A model generated the notes under the pieces. That model saw nothing but the letters and a program-made list of their open reading frames with translations, ran no database searches and had not been told where the DNA came from. Shown piece by piece: positions 33,546 through 45,599 of a stretch of 64,000 nt of DNA. A program made the translations under genes and the position numbers. How positions within the stretch are numbered: the stretch's first letter is position 1; the number at the start of each line of letters is the position of its first letter. Source of the DNA: Taiwanofungus camphoratus (taxonomy: Eukaryota > Basidiomycota > Agaricomycetes > Polyporales > Taiwanofungaceae); NCBI GenBank assembly GCA_003999685.1, contig CP021226.1, positions 62,001-126,000 of the forward strand, in the 5' to 3' direction.

Positions 33546-33878
33546 CATTCAACTCCCTCTTGACCCGGTGGACACCATGAGCTATGGGTTATCAGGAGTA
33601 TGGGTTATGGGGAGGACTACAGTCAACTCCCTCAAAACCCATACCTCTCAAAACCCATACTCCCTCTAAACCCATAGCTTTTCCGATCCACCAAATTGCT
33701 TTGTGGAGTGTAATAGTCTCCCCATAACCCATACTCTCTTTAAACCCATAGCTCGTAACTTCCACCGAGGGGGTATGGGTTAAGAGGGAGTTGACTGTAC
33801 CACGCTCCGCGAACCAACTTGGCGGATCGAAAAACCTATGGGTTTAAAGGGAGTATGGGTTAAGAGGGAGTCGACTGT
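33546..33878. mobile_element. Outer MITE with CAGTCRACTCCC-type terminal inverted repeats
   Basis: A 333-bp element flanked by TA dinucleotides. Its left end CATTCAACTCCCTCTTGACCC-type sequence matches the complement of the right end at about 18 of 21 positions. TA target choice and CAGT-type ends are those of Tc1/mariner and pogo DNA transposons. It encodes no transposase, so it is non-autonomous. A second, younger-looking element is inserted in it. Internal copies of the motif ACCCATA occur in both orientations. Confidence 0.75.
33620..33797. mobile_element. Inner MITE nested in the outer one
   Basis: A 178-bp element flanked by TA (33618-33619 and 33798-33799). Its ends CAGTCAACTCCCTC match as a perfect 14-bp inverted repeat and closely resemble the outer element's ends. 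Sequence 33714-33754 is the inverse of 33578-33619 in the outer element, so the whole unit can fold into several hairpins. It has no coding capacity. Confidence 0.78.
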
Positions 33879-34187
33879 ATATGCAGAGATCACCTGAGAG
33901 CCGATATCATTCCCGTCGGACAGCCTTCGGGCCAGGAGCAGTCCACGACATAACGAGCCGTCAAAGGAAAGTGGGCGTGATTGTCTTCATCGTAGAGATA
34001 AGCATAAAAGACGACTGGTTCGAAAAGTCTTGGACAGTGAGAAACCAAATGTCATACAGGTGTCATTCTACGTGTTCTATGCACTGTGCTGCTCGTGGAG
34101 AGCCATTAAGTGTCCGTCTAGGGAGTCTGTCTCTATCTATGTATCTAGAATTCTAATTAGGAAACGGGTGACTGCAAAGCGAAGGTA

Positions 34188-35674
34188 TCATATGAATTCC
34201 AGAAGAGTAAATGCGATACCACACGAGAGAAGGAATGACAGAGCAAACACATTCAATGTAAACTTATGGGCTGCCGCGCCAGAGTGGTGGTGATGGTGGT
34301 GGGTGCCGCTATTATTAGAGGGAGGGTAGCTGAAGGAGTTATTTAGCGCATATTCGTTAAAGAATGGCACGATGAACTGGTTCGTCGCGTTGAACGTCGT
34401 CCTCTGGCCGTTGAGGCCCTTGGTGCTGGGCCACGAGTGCCGGAGACCGATGACCGAATACCCGTGCACGACCGCCTGGGCATCCTCGAGCGAACAGTCC
34501 CACACATATCTGTAGGCTTTCATCTCCGTGATGTTCGTGACCTCGGCGGTCTTCGCCGAGTTGCAGCCGTTCCGGGTCGCCCACGTTTCTCGCCAGACAG
34601 TGATATTCGGGAGAGCGTCTGTAGACAAGGGCAATGCCATGAGCGGGAAGGAGGACAGCTAGGCTCCAGATTGCCTATATAGATGGCTTACAGCTCGTAT
34701 TGTGTAGTTCTTCTTGCTGTCCGCCGTAAGGAACGATAGTGTCTGCGAGACCGTGGAAATTTATTAATGGTATCGTCCTCGACCCGGGATCGCACCCCTC
34801 GAACGGCAGACTTCCATTATACAAAGCAGCTGATACCGGAGCATATGCAGCGATGACCGAGGCTGTGGTATTAGTGCAAGCAAGAAGGTTGACCTAAAAA
34901 GATCGGGTAAGATGGTTGAAAGGGTGGCGGCCAACAAATGATTCTTACAAAACCACCGCCCTGGAAATGTACAGTCAGAGCTAGATGCACAACGGACGAA
35001 ATAAAAGAGGGAACATACTTCGCTTTTCCCAGCTGCATATATCCGGTTGGGATCCACGCAAAGGTTGTCTTTCAGTGCTTGGATGATGTTCAAAGTGAAA
35101 GAGACCTTGACAGGACATCAGCCACTGTGCGATGCGTCAGAAATGGAATTACTAACATCATCTACACCAGGCTTTATTACGATGGATTAAGATCAAGAGC
35201 CATTTCGGAGAATGGTACTGAATTAACGCACCGGAGCGTACGGGGCACCCTCCCATGCAGTGATCGCCTCATCCCCATGCTTGCCTGGACCATACGCGGC
35301 CATTGGATATACCGCGATTATGCCCTACATTGAAGGTCAGAATCAGAATGCGGCGGAGCGATATGAATGGCGATGATAGTAAAACGCACCGTCTTGTTGA
35401 TGGTCAGGCCATGCTGTGAGAAACCGGAGATGTGCTCTTGTCTCCTAGACGAGCTATTAGACCCATGATAACTCAGTACGACCGGGTGAGGGACATCTGG
35501 CTTGTACGTCGACGGGAGATGGACCCAGAACGAGCGGTCACCGAGAGTCTGGTTCGAGTGCCCTGTTTTGTCGAACTTCCAAGACGTGGACGACAAATCG
35601 CAGCCCGACGACGCCTCTGCTAATCTGAAAACAGAGGCAACGAGAACGATGAACAGGGCAGTGAAGCTGTGCAT
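34188..35674 (-). CDS. Secreted CE1-like esterase (feruloyl esterase / PHB depolymerase type)
   Basis: Alpha/beta-hydrolase of the polyhydroxybutyrate-depolymerase/feruloyl-esterase type, likely acting on plant wall esters. The start is ATG 35674 (an upstream GTG was ignored), giving a signal peptide MHSFTALFIVLVASVFRLAEA. Then come WVHLPSTYKPDVPHPVVLSY, HGSNSSSRRQEHISGFS, AVYPMAAYGPGKHGDEA, TAWEGAPYAPV and NLCVDPNRIYAAGKSEGGGF, where GKSEG is the G-x-S-x-G nucleophile elbow. LINFHGLADTIVPYGG holds the likely acid, and RHSWPST probably the His. The elbow is assembled across a 12-nt micro-exon (34949-34960, encoding GGGF) with good donor and acceptor on both sides. The C-terminus has a native run of six His, then a hydrophobic segment ending at the stop, suggesting a GPI signal or membrane anchor. 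Many N-glycosylation sequons are present. Confidence 0.85.
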
Positions 35675-36465
35675 AGCCGTCACCGAACACAGAAGTCTTG
35701 GGCTCTATGGATCCGTCTCCCGCTAAGCTCTCCGAGCGAACAGCTGGGTCCGAATTATTGAGAGGTCCTAGCTTAAGTACAATGCGTGACCTCTGGATTA
35801 TTATAACGAAGACCACGACCGCGAGGTCTGAGTCTAAGAGAAGTCAAGAAGACCTCTGTTGCAGCTGAAGACCTCCCCAAAGCCGTCCGCCGTCGGCCCT
35901 CAACATGCTGCTAAATAACGTTCTTGATGCTCCACTCTCGCTCGGAAGAATTCAAAGGCATGCGTCGGTAGGATCGCTTGAGGTGATACGCAGACGTCTC
36001 GGGCCAAGGCTGTACGAAGGTGCGGCATGAAATCTCACTTCTATCTTCCGTGCCAAGTCGTGCCAAGTCGCGCTCATACGACACGTGCCACGCGCGGCGC
36101 TCGTACAAGCTCACCAACACTGACTTCCATCATCGCTGCGGCTTTCGGGTCTCCGTGATAAGTCAAAGCCAATCTTGTCATCATACTTATCATCACGTAT
36201 GCTAGACCCCATTCTCAGACATATTGCAAGTATGTGATCAACTGTATCGCCTTCCCTAGAGGTTCTCTACTTGGCTCGACATGTACATGCCCCAAATCAT
36301 AAGTATACATGCTCACGCGCACGATCCAAGACGCAAATGGGCACAATGCACCAGAAGGATGCCGGTGTCAGAAGCGTACGGTAGTAGCAAGGTATGGGCT
36401 CGATCAGGCTTTATTCGATCGGATGAATGCACTGGGTCTTATTCCACAAAAGACTGTAAAAAAAG
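35675..36465. other. Intergenic
   Basis: Promoter of the esterase and 3' flank of the aldehyde dehydrogenase. A tandem duplication of TGCCAAGTCG lies near 36050-36070. No gene recognised. Confidence 0.5.
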
Positions 36466-38314
<1,849 letters not shown>

Positions 38315-38987
38315 GATAGCCACGTATAAGATGTGCGCACTTGGTCCAGGCAATTTATAGCATGTTTCGTGTGTCGCCGAGGAAGCGCAAGTCACAATCT
38401 TAGCCTCCAGTCAGCAAGGAGAGTTGATGGAGAAATCGCGCCGGTACTCATGCGAATCACGCCGCTGTCCGATGGCATCCGACATCCCTGCATAACGAAT
38501 CCGTCTGGGATATCCTGAGTATTGCATTCGCATCCGCACTGTAAGTTGTGCAATAAAGTATTGCCACCGGCTTCCTAATTGAGTTGAGAACAACCCTACT
38601 TTCCGCTTATGTGAGGAGCTTGTGCCGAACCTTGTCGCTATATTTATTATTCAGTGTGTCCAACTCCTAGACCAGGTGTCCATCAGTCTTGCGCACGTAC
38701 TTATCGATCCGTTGAAACGAGGACAGTGGTCAGGCTAGATGTGTTCTTTACTCGATCCACTCTTAAAACTTGAATGACTTCGCTGTGGACAGTAACGAAG
38801 GTGCTGAGAAGTGTTATGCCGTGAACAAGCTTGGTATGTTCATCTTATTACCCTGACAGCAGTACGTTCTCTCAGAATGATTTATGAATCTTCATTGTCG
38901 CTACGAACGGTTGAAATCACGAGTTGGGCCAGATAACGCACAGTCAATTTTAACAATCCATGATTAACTGAGAAAACGTGCCGTTTC
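38315..38987. other. Intergenic
   Basis: ALDH promoter side. No feature recognised beyond short frames. Confidence 0.45.
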
Positions 38988-39524
38988 CTACGATATCTGA
39001 TTCGCTACGAGTGAACCTGCCCAGCGTGATTGACCCAAGTCTAACATTGACTTGGCTTGCTGCGATGACTTCTGGGATATTTGTAATGAGGGGCCGCGGG
39101 CAGTGAAACGCAAGGACATGCAGTCAATGCGCACCCTCACGGCTTTCTGCAAGGCATTTGCACTTTTCTTGTATTCTAGTGCTTTTGAGCGATTTTGAAG
39201 TGTGCCCATAAAACCTTTACTTTCAAGATCTTCCCTCTTGTACAGCGGGATTTACTGACAGCAAATGCTTGATCATGACACGACTGCACTTACTTGCTGT
39301 AATGGCTTTGGTGCCGTTCGTATTCTTCCGGTGGTATATCACCTCGAATGACCCAATATACCGACCCGCAGAATCAAGATATTGATCACCCCTCTTCACT
39401 TGAACGCTGGGCAGCAAGTTTGCGCTCCAAGTGCGGGCTTGTCCTTTAAAAGTCTGGTAGCATGGTCATCGGCTGCGTTGATACCGTCTAGTATCACAAT
39501 ATTCTCCACAATGTTCGACGACAT
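38988..39524 (-). CDS. Hypothetical small protein, tentative model
   Basis: Not recognised. A minus-strand ATG at 39524 begins MSSNIVENIVILDG. A possible 42-nt intron joins this to a frame reading ARTWSANLLPSVQVKRGDQY and IGSFEVIYHRKNTNGTKAI. After an intron near 39210-39300, a second open segment (38988-39209) is Lys/Ser/Gln-rich and ends LVANQIS. The middle exon looks like a beta-strand-rich folded domain. The short first intron and the absence of family motifs keep confidence low; it could be a relic. Confidence 0.28.
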
Positions 39525-39907
39525 TGATCTTAGATGGGACGCTATGCAACGTGGGGCAGATACTAATCAATTCTATGGGTCCCCGGCGAGAGACCGCAAG
39601 CCATGCTCTGGGACCAATAAGCAGACTCTGGGAAAGCCCTGGAAATACGGGCTTGACTTTGTACTGTAAGTATGGTCACGCAGTGTGAGAGTTCGGCTGA
39701 ATTCCGTACGTACAATCGGTGCTGAGGGTAGGCATGGTGTCTGGTGGCCTGGGGTCTTGCCGTGCCATCGACATTGTTATAAGGTTGGGAAAGAGTTGTT
39801 TAAGCGTTAACGTTCAACTTCACAGATGCCTTGGTACGGACCGTTAGAATTTTACGTCCCTTCTCGTATGCACAGCGCGCTTGAAGTTTTAGTTCCTTTT
39901 TCACAGC

Positions 39908-41220
39908 ATGGACCCGAACCCTGCCTCAAACATTGATTCTTCCCGCGGTCAACTACTCATCATAGAGCGTTTCTGGCGCGATCGCCAACCATGGCTTCAA
40001 GAATGCGGTTATATGCTTCGTCCAAGATATAGACCGGATTGGAGACCCTCGTGGGAGGGCACGAAGAAACGTCACTATGAGTGTGAAGATGGGCAGCAGA
40101 TAGGCGTACGGCTCCATGCTGCGTTCTTGTACCAGTCGGCTGACTTCGTCCCAGCATGCGTATATTCTGGATGCTACGCGCATCTCTGATGGATCCATGG
40201 TTACACTGAAGAGGATCTCCAAGTCATTACATCCCTATGAGACCGACATCGGTCTGTTTTTCTCATCTAGGCCGCTCGCTTCAGATCCACGCAATCACTG
40301 CGTGCCCATTCACGATATCCTCCAGGACACTCACGACGAGGACATCCTGATCATGGTGATGCCCTTTCTAAGACTTTATAATGACCCACGATTTGAAACA
40401 GTAGGAGAGGCCTTGGAGTTCTTCCGACAGGCTTTCGAGGTAGGTAGTCTTGAACTTGTAGTTAGATGACTGATTCATGTTACATATTTCCAAGGGTTTG
40501 CAGTTTATGCATCACCATCATGTTGCCCATCGGTGAGAGAACATCTTGGCTATGCCTGCAGTGAGTTTGACGTCTTTAGTGACATCATGGATCTCAACAC
40601 CATGATGGACCCTGCACCCATGTATCCGGAAATGTACCATCCTTGTGCAGACACTAGAAAGCGTGACTTTACAGGAGTTGCTAAGCATTATACCCGCACG
40701 GAACGCCCGACGAAATACTACTTTGTTGACTTCGGTCTTTCGAGGAAGTACAATCTTGAAGATGGCCCACCTCGTGAACTCCCTATAATGGGTGGTGACA
40801 AGACAGTCCCCGAGTTTCAACAAGAGGGATATAATGAGCCATCTGACCCATTTGCAACCGATATATACTACCTAGGCAATCTCATACGTGAAGACTTCTT
40901 GCAGGTGAATCTTAATTGTTGATTTTCCCAGAGCCCTTTTAACTATCGGACTCTTATAGAAATATTGCAGGCTGGACTTCATGGACGCCCTCATCGCGGA
41001 TATGGTACAGGAAGGTCCTCAGAAGCGTCCAACGATCGATCAAGTTGTTACTCGCTTTGATGGAATCCGGCGTAGCTTAACACCGTGGAAATTGCGTACT
41101 CGCCTGGTATCGAGAAGGGATGATATTGCAACCCAGATATTCAAGGAAGTCGGCCACTTACCTCGGACCGCCGCATACATGATTCTGCGATTACCATCTG
41201 TTCCTACCCCGACTTCTTGA
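39908..41220 (+). CDS. Protein kinase-like protein, basidiomycete type
   Basis: Serine/threonine-type kinase fold. Four or five exons splice into MDPNPASNIDSSRGQL, then a Trp/Arg-rich lead, HAYILDATRISDGSMVTLKR (with the probable ATP-binding Lys), IMVMPFLRLYNDPRF (hinge), GLQFMHHHHVAHRDIMDLNT (catalytic loop with HRD and following Asn), YYFVDFGLSRKY (DFG intact) and SDPFATDIYYLGNLI. The last exon has MVQEGPQKRPTIDQVV, the subdomain XI Arg region. The HRD Arg codon is split by an intron near 40530-40577. No clear glycine loop GxGxxG is seen, and the activation segment contains an unusual PPRELPIMGGDKTVPE. Such kinases form expanded families in mushrooms; targets are unknown. Confidence 0.82.
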
Positions 41221-41572
41221 AAGGTCGCCTGTGTCTACATGCTATCTATTCTACTTGTTACTACCACCAGCACCCTCACATTGCTATCATCGCTTTTATC
41301 ACTACCTCAACGTGTTTACTTCTGTACAATGCAGGTCACCTGTACCGTCGGCTTCGCTGAAGTCATCGAGACGATGTACGCTCACATTTTAATCCCAAAG
41401 TCTGTCCCACGTCCTGAAAGTTGGCTCTTTTTTGTAGTATCTCCGGTAAGCCGTGCAGATTGAAAACCTCATATCGAGCAAAATCTTGAAGCGTGGTACA
41501 TGATGAACAGTAAAAAAATCATTGTTGTCTCCCGAATTGTCATCGCTGATCAGCACTTCTCAAGACGCAACG
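41221..41572. other. Intergenic
   Basis: Downstream of the kinase gene. A short frame at 41239-41463 has a hydrophobic start but no support. Confidence 0.4.
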
Positions 41573-41986
41573 ATGAATGCACCCTTATATGAGAAAACAA
41601 GAATCGATGTTGCCGCACAGCGTACCACTCATTGCATCTACCAGTGATGTCTAGTGCAAGACAAAAGCTCATATGGAAGCTATCACATCGATGTGCATGA
41701 AGATTGGTGTAGAATAACCAGTCGAGAGCATCAAGCCATCGAGCGTATGAAGTATCAGTACGATATGCTATGTGAGCTTCTTATTGAAATTATGCATGGC
41801 TATTGCATTCCTCGGACGGATTGGTACGAAAACCATGGTCGTGAAAACGCACTTAAGACTCAAAAGCTGATAGAGAACACAAGGCGCCTGTTAACTGTAC
41901 AGTCGAGCAAGCAAGACGTAGCTTCGACATTGGATAGCGCATGGTCAGGATCAACAAGATCTTCAGACGTTCATGTCCGAAAATGA
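41573..41986 (+). pseudogene. Small ORF interrupted by one in-frame TGA
   Basis: From ATG 41573 the frame reads MNAPLYEKTRIDVAAQ and on to HCIYQ, meets TGA at 41645-41647, and continues without another stop to 41986 with VHEDWCRITSREHQAIERMK, YQYDMLCELLIEIMHGY and a Lys/Ser-rich end. Composition on both sides looks alike and coding. It may be a decayed gene, an exon pair with a mis-seen junction, or a readthrough product. Not recognised as a family; helical charged content dominates. Confidence 0.35.
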
Positions 41987-42496
41987 AACGCCGTGCTAAT
42001 CTTGACTAATGGGCATGAGAGGAGCGAAACTCACCAGCAAACCGCCCACCCGCCTATCTTATCCTTCAGCATGGCACTAGTCAGGAATTTCATAGGATTG
42101 TGTCAATGAAAATAATCTGGATATTCGATTCGACCCATACCCCTCCGGGCAGGTGTTAGCGACTACGTGTTTAGCATATTTAAACGAAGAGATATTATTA
42201 GGCCCGTCCGCGAGCTACGAAGGCTCGACGTCGAGGGAAAGTTCTGTAGACGTAAGGGATTAATATTGCACGGAGGATGCTTACTGCATCACAGGCAGCC
42301 CAGGGAGAAAACTGTCTACGTCAAATTCCTGCACCCTATTACGCTCCCAATCTTTAAAAGCGGGGGACAGCAGCATTCACGTTCCTCGCTGGGTCATGGA
42401 ATTGATAGAAAGTTTCAGCGGTATATTGAAAACCGATGAGTTGTGACAGCTGTAGTGGCGGTTCTGTCACAAACCCTTCCCGGATCGAACACTGTG
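41987..42496. other. Intergenic
   Basis: No gene recognised in about 500 bases between the interrupted ORF and the fragment below. Confidence 0.4.
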
Positions 42497-42763
42497 TTAA
42501 CGCATGAAAGATTGTTGGAATACGCTCCAGATGAAAAATAATGAATACCACAACTCGGAGACGAAGGAACTCCCAGGTGGGATCAACGTAGTGACATTGA
42601 AATGGCGTGAAGAATCGATTACCCTCATGTGAATCTCTTCTAGTTTGGGACAAAACCTGGTTTGTGGTCTTACCTTCCATGGTCTACTCCTGTCCTTGTT
42701 GATCCATGAAACCAGTCCGTCAAACAGATCGAGTGGTCCATGTTTTGTCACATACGGGGTCAC
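42497..42763 (-). pseudogene. Possible relic of an F-box/LRR-type protein
   Basis: Minus-strand frame of 88 codons with GPLDLFDGLVSWINKDRSRP, then RFCPKLEEIHMRVIDSS. The C-P-K-L-E-E-I pattern is typical of leucine-rich stretches in fungal F-box proteins. It then continues LIPPGSSFVSELWYSLFFIW. There is no room for an F-box upstream, because the tetraspanin stop lies 65 bases away. It is likely a truncated remnant; recognition is weak. Confidence 0.25.
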
Positions 42764-42827
42764 ATGCGGTTGTCACATCGATTATAGCTACATTCGGAGA
42801 CGAAAATCAAGCGAAAGGTTTGGAGTA

Positions 42828-44563
42828 TTAACACGGTAAGCTATCCACCTTGTCCTCTCTAAGCACCCCGCTGAAAGCTGCTCTGGCAAGCCCGGGTCTC
42901 GTCACCGGGCGCACCGCGCTGAACGTATCCATGATCCTCTGCGCATCCGCCTTGACGTCTGCCCCACTGAGCCAGTATTTCCTAGGAGTGATGCCCTTCC
43001 CGAACGTGCATGTTACATGATTTGCGCAGAGCAAAGAGACAAGGATGTTCACGAGGTGCACGGGCACGAGCGCGAACGCAGCGGACCAGACTGTCGCGAG
43101 ATTCTCATGTTCAAAACGGTACAGCTTACCCTTGCACCCGGGCAGCGGCGTGCGCGGATAGCACCGCGCGCTAGGTGTTGCCTCGTGCAGTGCGTCGTAG
43201 TACCCGCAGCATCGCAGCGAGTCCTGGATGACCAGCCGCCCGAGATCGGTGTACCACTGGCTCCATGCGAAGTTCAACTTGCGGTCGAGTGCGAAGGCGT
43301 AGCGTTTGTAGGCAGTATAGCCGATGGCAAGGATAGAGATTAGGGCGGGCCAGAGGAGGATGCCGTAAACGGCAAGGATTGGGCGAGAGTTTAGGATGGT
43401 GCCGCTGATGCCCACGAGGAAGGTAAGTAGGAGGATGATCGACGCCAGCGTAATGAGCGTCAGGACATCGTTGTCTGCGACATACATGACATCGGCTTGT
43501 GCCCATGCTGCACAAATTCAACTGTCAGCTGCTAGCTTTTCAGCTGGCGAAATATGTTGAAAAACGACGACTCACTTCGGAACCATGTCATGATCGCACA
43601 GGCTAGTCCGGCCGATCCGTACACGAACACTGTGCACAGAGATAGCAGCAAGCACCATTTATGCAACGTCCACCGGTCAATCCGCTCCATTCCGAGGCCC
43701 TCTCCCTCCTCAAGCATTGTCGCAGCAAAGGCCGATTTCGGCCCAGCTCGACTACTCGGGAGGGTTAGGGTCCTGACTGAACGTGGGCGCGGGAACTTGT
43801 GCGTGAATTTGTCGCTGGTGCTCAGTGATGGCAGGAGGACGGGGCGGCTGTTACCTGTCGGATTTTTGTGTTTATCAGACTCGCACCACGAAGAAGTCGA
43901 CACAGCCGTGCTGTCGTCTGAGGCTGCAGAGAAGTCGGATTCCGTGCGGAGACTGGGCGGGCGTGCAGCTGTATCCCCCTGCCTCGCCGTGGCGTGTCCT
44001 CCCCAAAAGGAAAATAGCTGGGGTAGGAAGGAACGGGCAACGTCTCCCCCGCGCGTTGTGAAATCTGGAGTGGGTAATCTAGGAATTCGCGAGGCAGTAG
44101 TGCGTGTCGTCTCGACCGAGCATGCAGAAGGGCCTCGTGGTGGTTGGGCTGGGCGAGGGGTAAGCGGCACGGGGCTAAAAGGCACAGGCGAGTCGTTGTC
44201 GCCCCCTTCTTGCGTGAAGTCGGTACCCAGGCGCTCTCGCTCGATATGAGGAGAATGTGGCCGCACAGCAAGATGGCTGGACCCGTGTGGGGCTACGCTG
44301 GATAAATACGGCGTGGACGGAGAATACCTGGACGGCGGCACCAGCAGTATCGTGGGCTCACTGTCGACAGCATCGACGTCTTCTACTTGGACGGTTAGGC
44401 TGTGCTCTGCATAATCGGTGTGTCTGCTCAGCGATGAATGCGTCTGGCCTCGTGAATGAGATATCGAACTGTAGTTCGGGTTAGGGCTGTAGGCTCCAGA
44501 GCGATGACGGATAGAAGACCGACTCGTCCGCACAGAGGACGACGTTGGGTGACGAGAATCCAT
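42828..44563 (-). CDS. Tetraspanin-like protein with long cytosolic N-terminus
   Basis: Four-helix membrane protein. The first exon encodes about 300 hydrophilic residues rich in Ser/Pro/Arg (start MDSRHPTSSSVRTSRSSIRH), then helix 1 (LLLSLCTVFVYGSAGLACAI). An intron at about 43510-43570 follows. The second exon has helix 2 (LTLITLASIILLLTFLVGIS), helix 3 (AVYGILLWPALISILAIGY), a large loop with the tetraspanin hallmark SLRCCGYYDALHE and further Cys residues (ARCYP, PGCKG), and helix 4 (FALVPVHLVNILVSLLC). The tail ends KVDSLPC. CCG in the second loop is the defining family motif. Basidiomycete Tsp2-type tetraspanins commonly have such N-terminal extensions. ATG 44563 was chosen because the longer frame begins with TTG. 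Fungal tetraspanins act in polar growth and host or substrate penetration. Confidence 0.87.
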
Positions 44564-45598
44564 GATGATCAAAGACAAACGAGGAAGGCTGCTGAAAATG
44601 GTATACTCATATCTGTATTTTTGACGGTCTGTATCGCAACTCTTGGAGATTGGCGTGCCTGTCGGTCATGGCAGACGGTCCACAGTATAATGATCGAGCA
44701 ATAAAACGAAATCCCAAAAGTAACCGAGCAATAACTTCCGAGGATCGTTGGGTGTCGAGCTAATCTTCATTCAACAGCTGTATATCCAAGTCTCGCTGGC
44801 TTTGAGCGATCTCCAAACGCACCTCGAGCGAAACCAGTTTTGCATAGTGTACCCTGAGTGCTATGATTGAGAAATCAATACAAGACGACAGGCTGCCAGG
44901 ACATGGCGGCGACAAGGCTTCTGGAGCTGGTCAATCTTGACTGTGGGCCCGTGCTCGAGTGTGACACTGGGGTAATACCCTCTGTTCAGTGACTGGACCT
45001 ATGCAAATGGTAAAAATTTTGGAGTTTTTTCGGACTCCGAGAGTGTAGTAATTTCTTGAAGCACCCAACACTGGCAAAGTCAGACTTGTGAAATGTTTCT
45101 GTCTCCAAAAACATGTGATACTGTTTGTCTCATGTTTGGGCTAGTTACAGTTGTGAGACATGATTTATGTTCTGTCCATAATAGACCTTACAATTGGGAT
45201 CAATATGACTGACTATCCTCAAAAAATCTTAAGAGTATTCTCATGATAAATACACCTTGAAATATTTAGCTGATCTACACCATAACATTTTACACAATCA
45301 ATTACTTCGGTGCAATACCATCATCAGTGCGAGATGTATTGATCTAGAAATTACTCACTGTAGCAATAGTCAAGACCTCAGCACACAAGTCAAACAGTGT
45401 TTGATATGTCATCAACTTTGGCTCAGACGCACCGACATCGACATAAGAGCGCATAGATGGCATGGATCTCAATATCTCATCTCTGCCCAGATGGAACCGA
45501 CGAGGAAGCTGGGATCGGAGTACTGCATATAGTACCACTGCAAGAGCTCGTAGCTTGTGTTCCTTCCGTTCAACAAGCCCCCCTCATCAAGCTGTTGG
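44564..45598. other. Intergenic, AT-rich
   Basis: About 1 kb upstream of the tetraspanin, with an AT-rich part at 45000-45300. No coding feature recognised. Confidence 0.45.
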
Positions 45599-45599
45599 G

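Noticed and set aside
43554-44249. 231-codon frame on the plus strand
   Set aside because: Shadow of the Ser/Pro-rich first exon of the tetraspanin gene.
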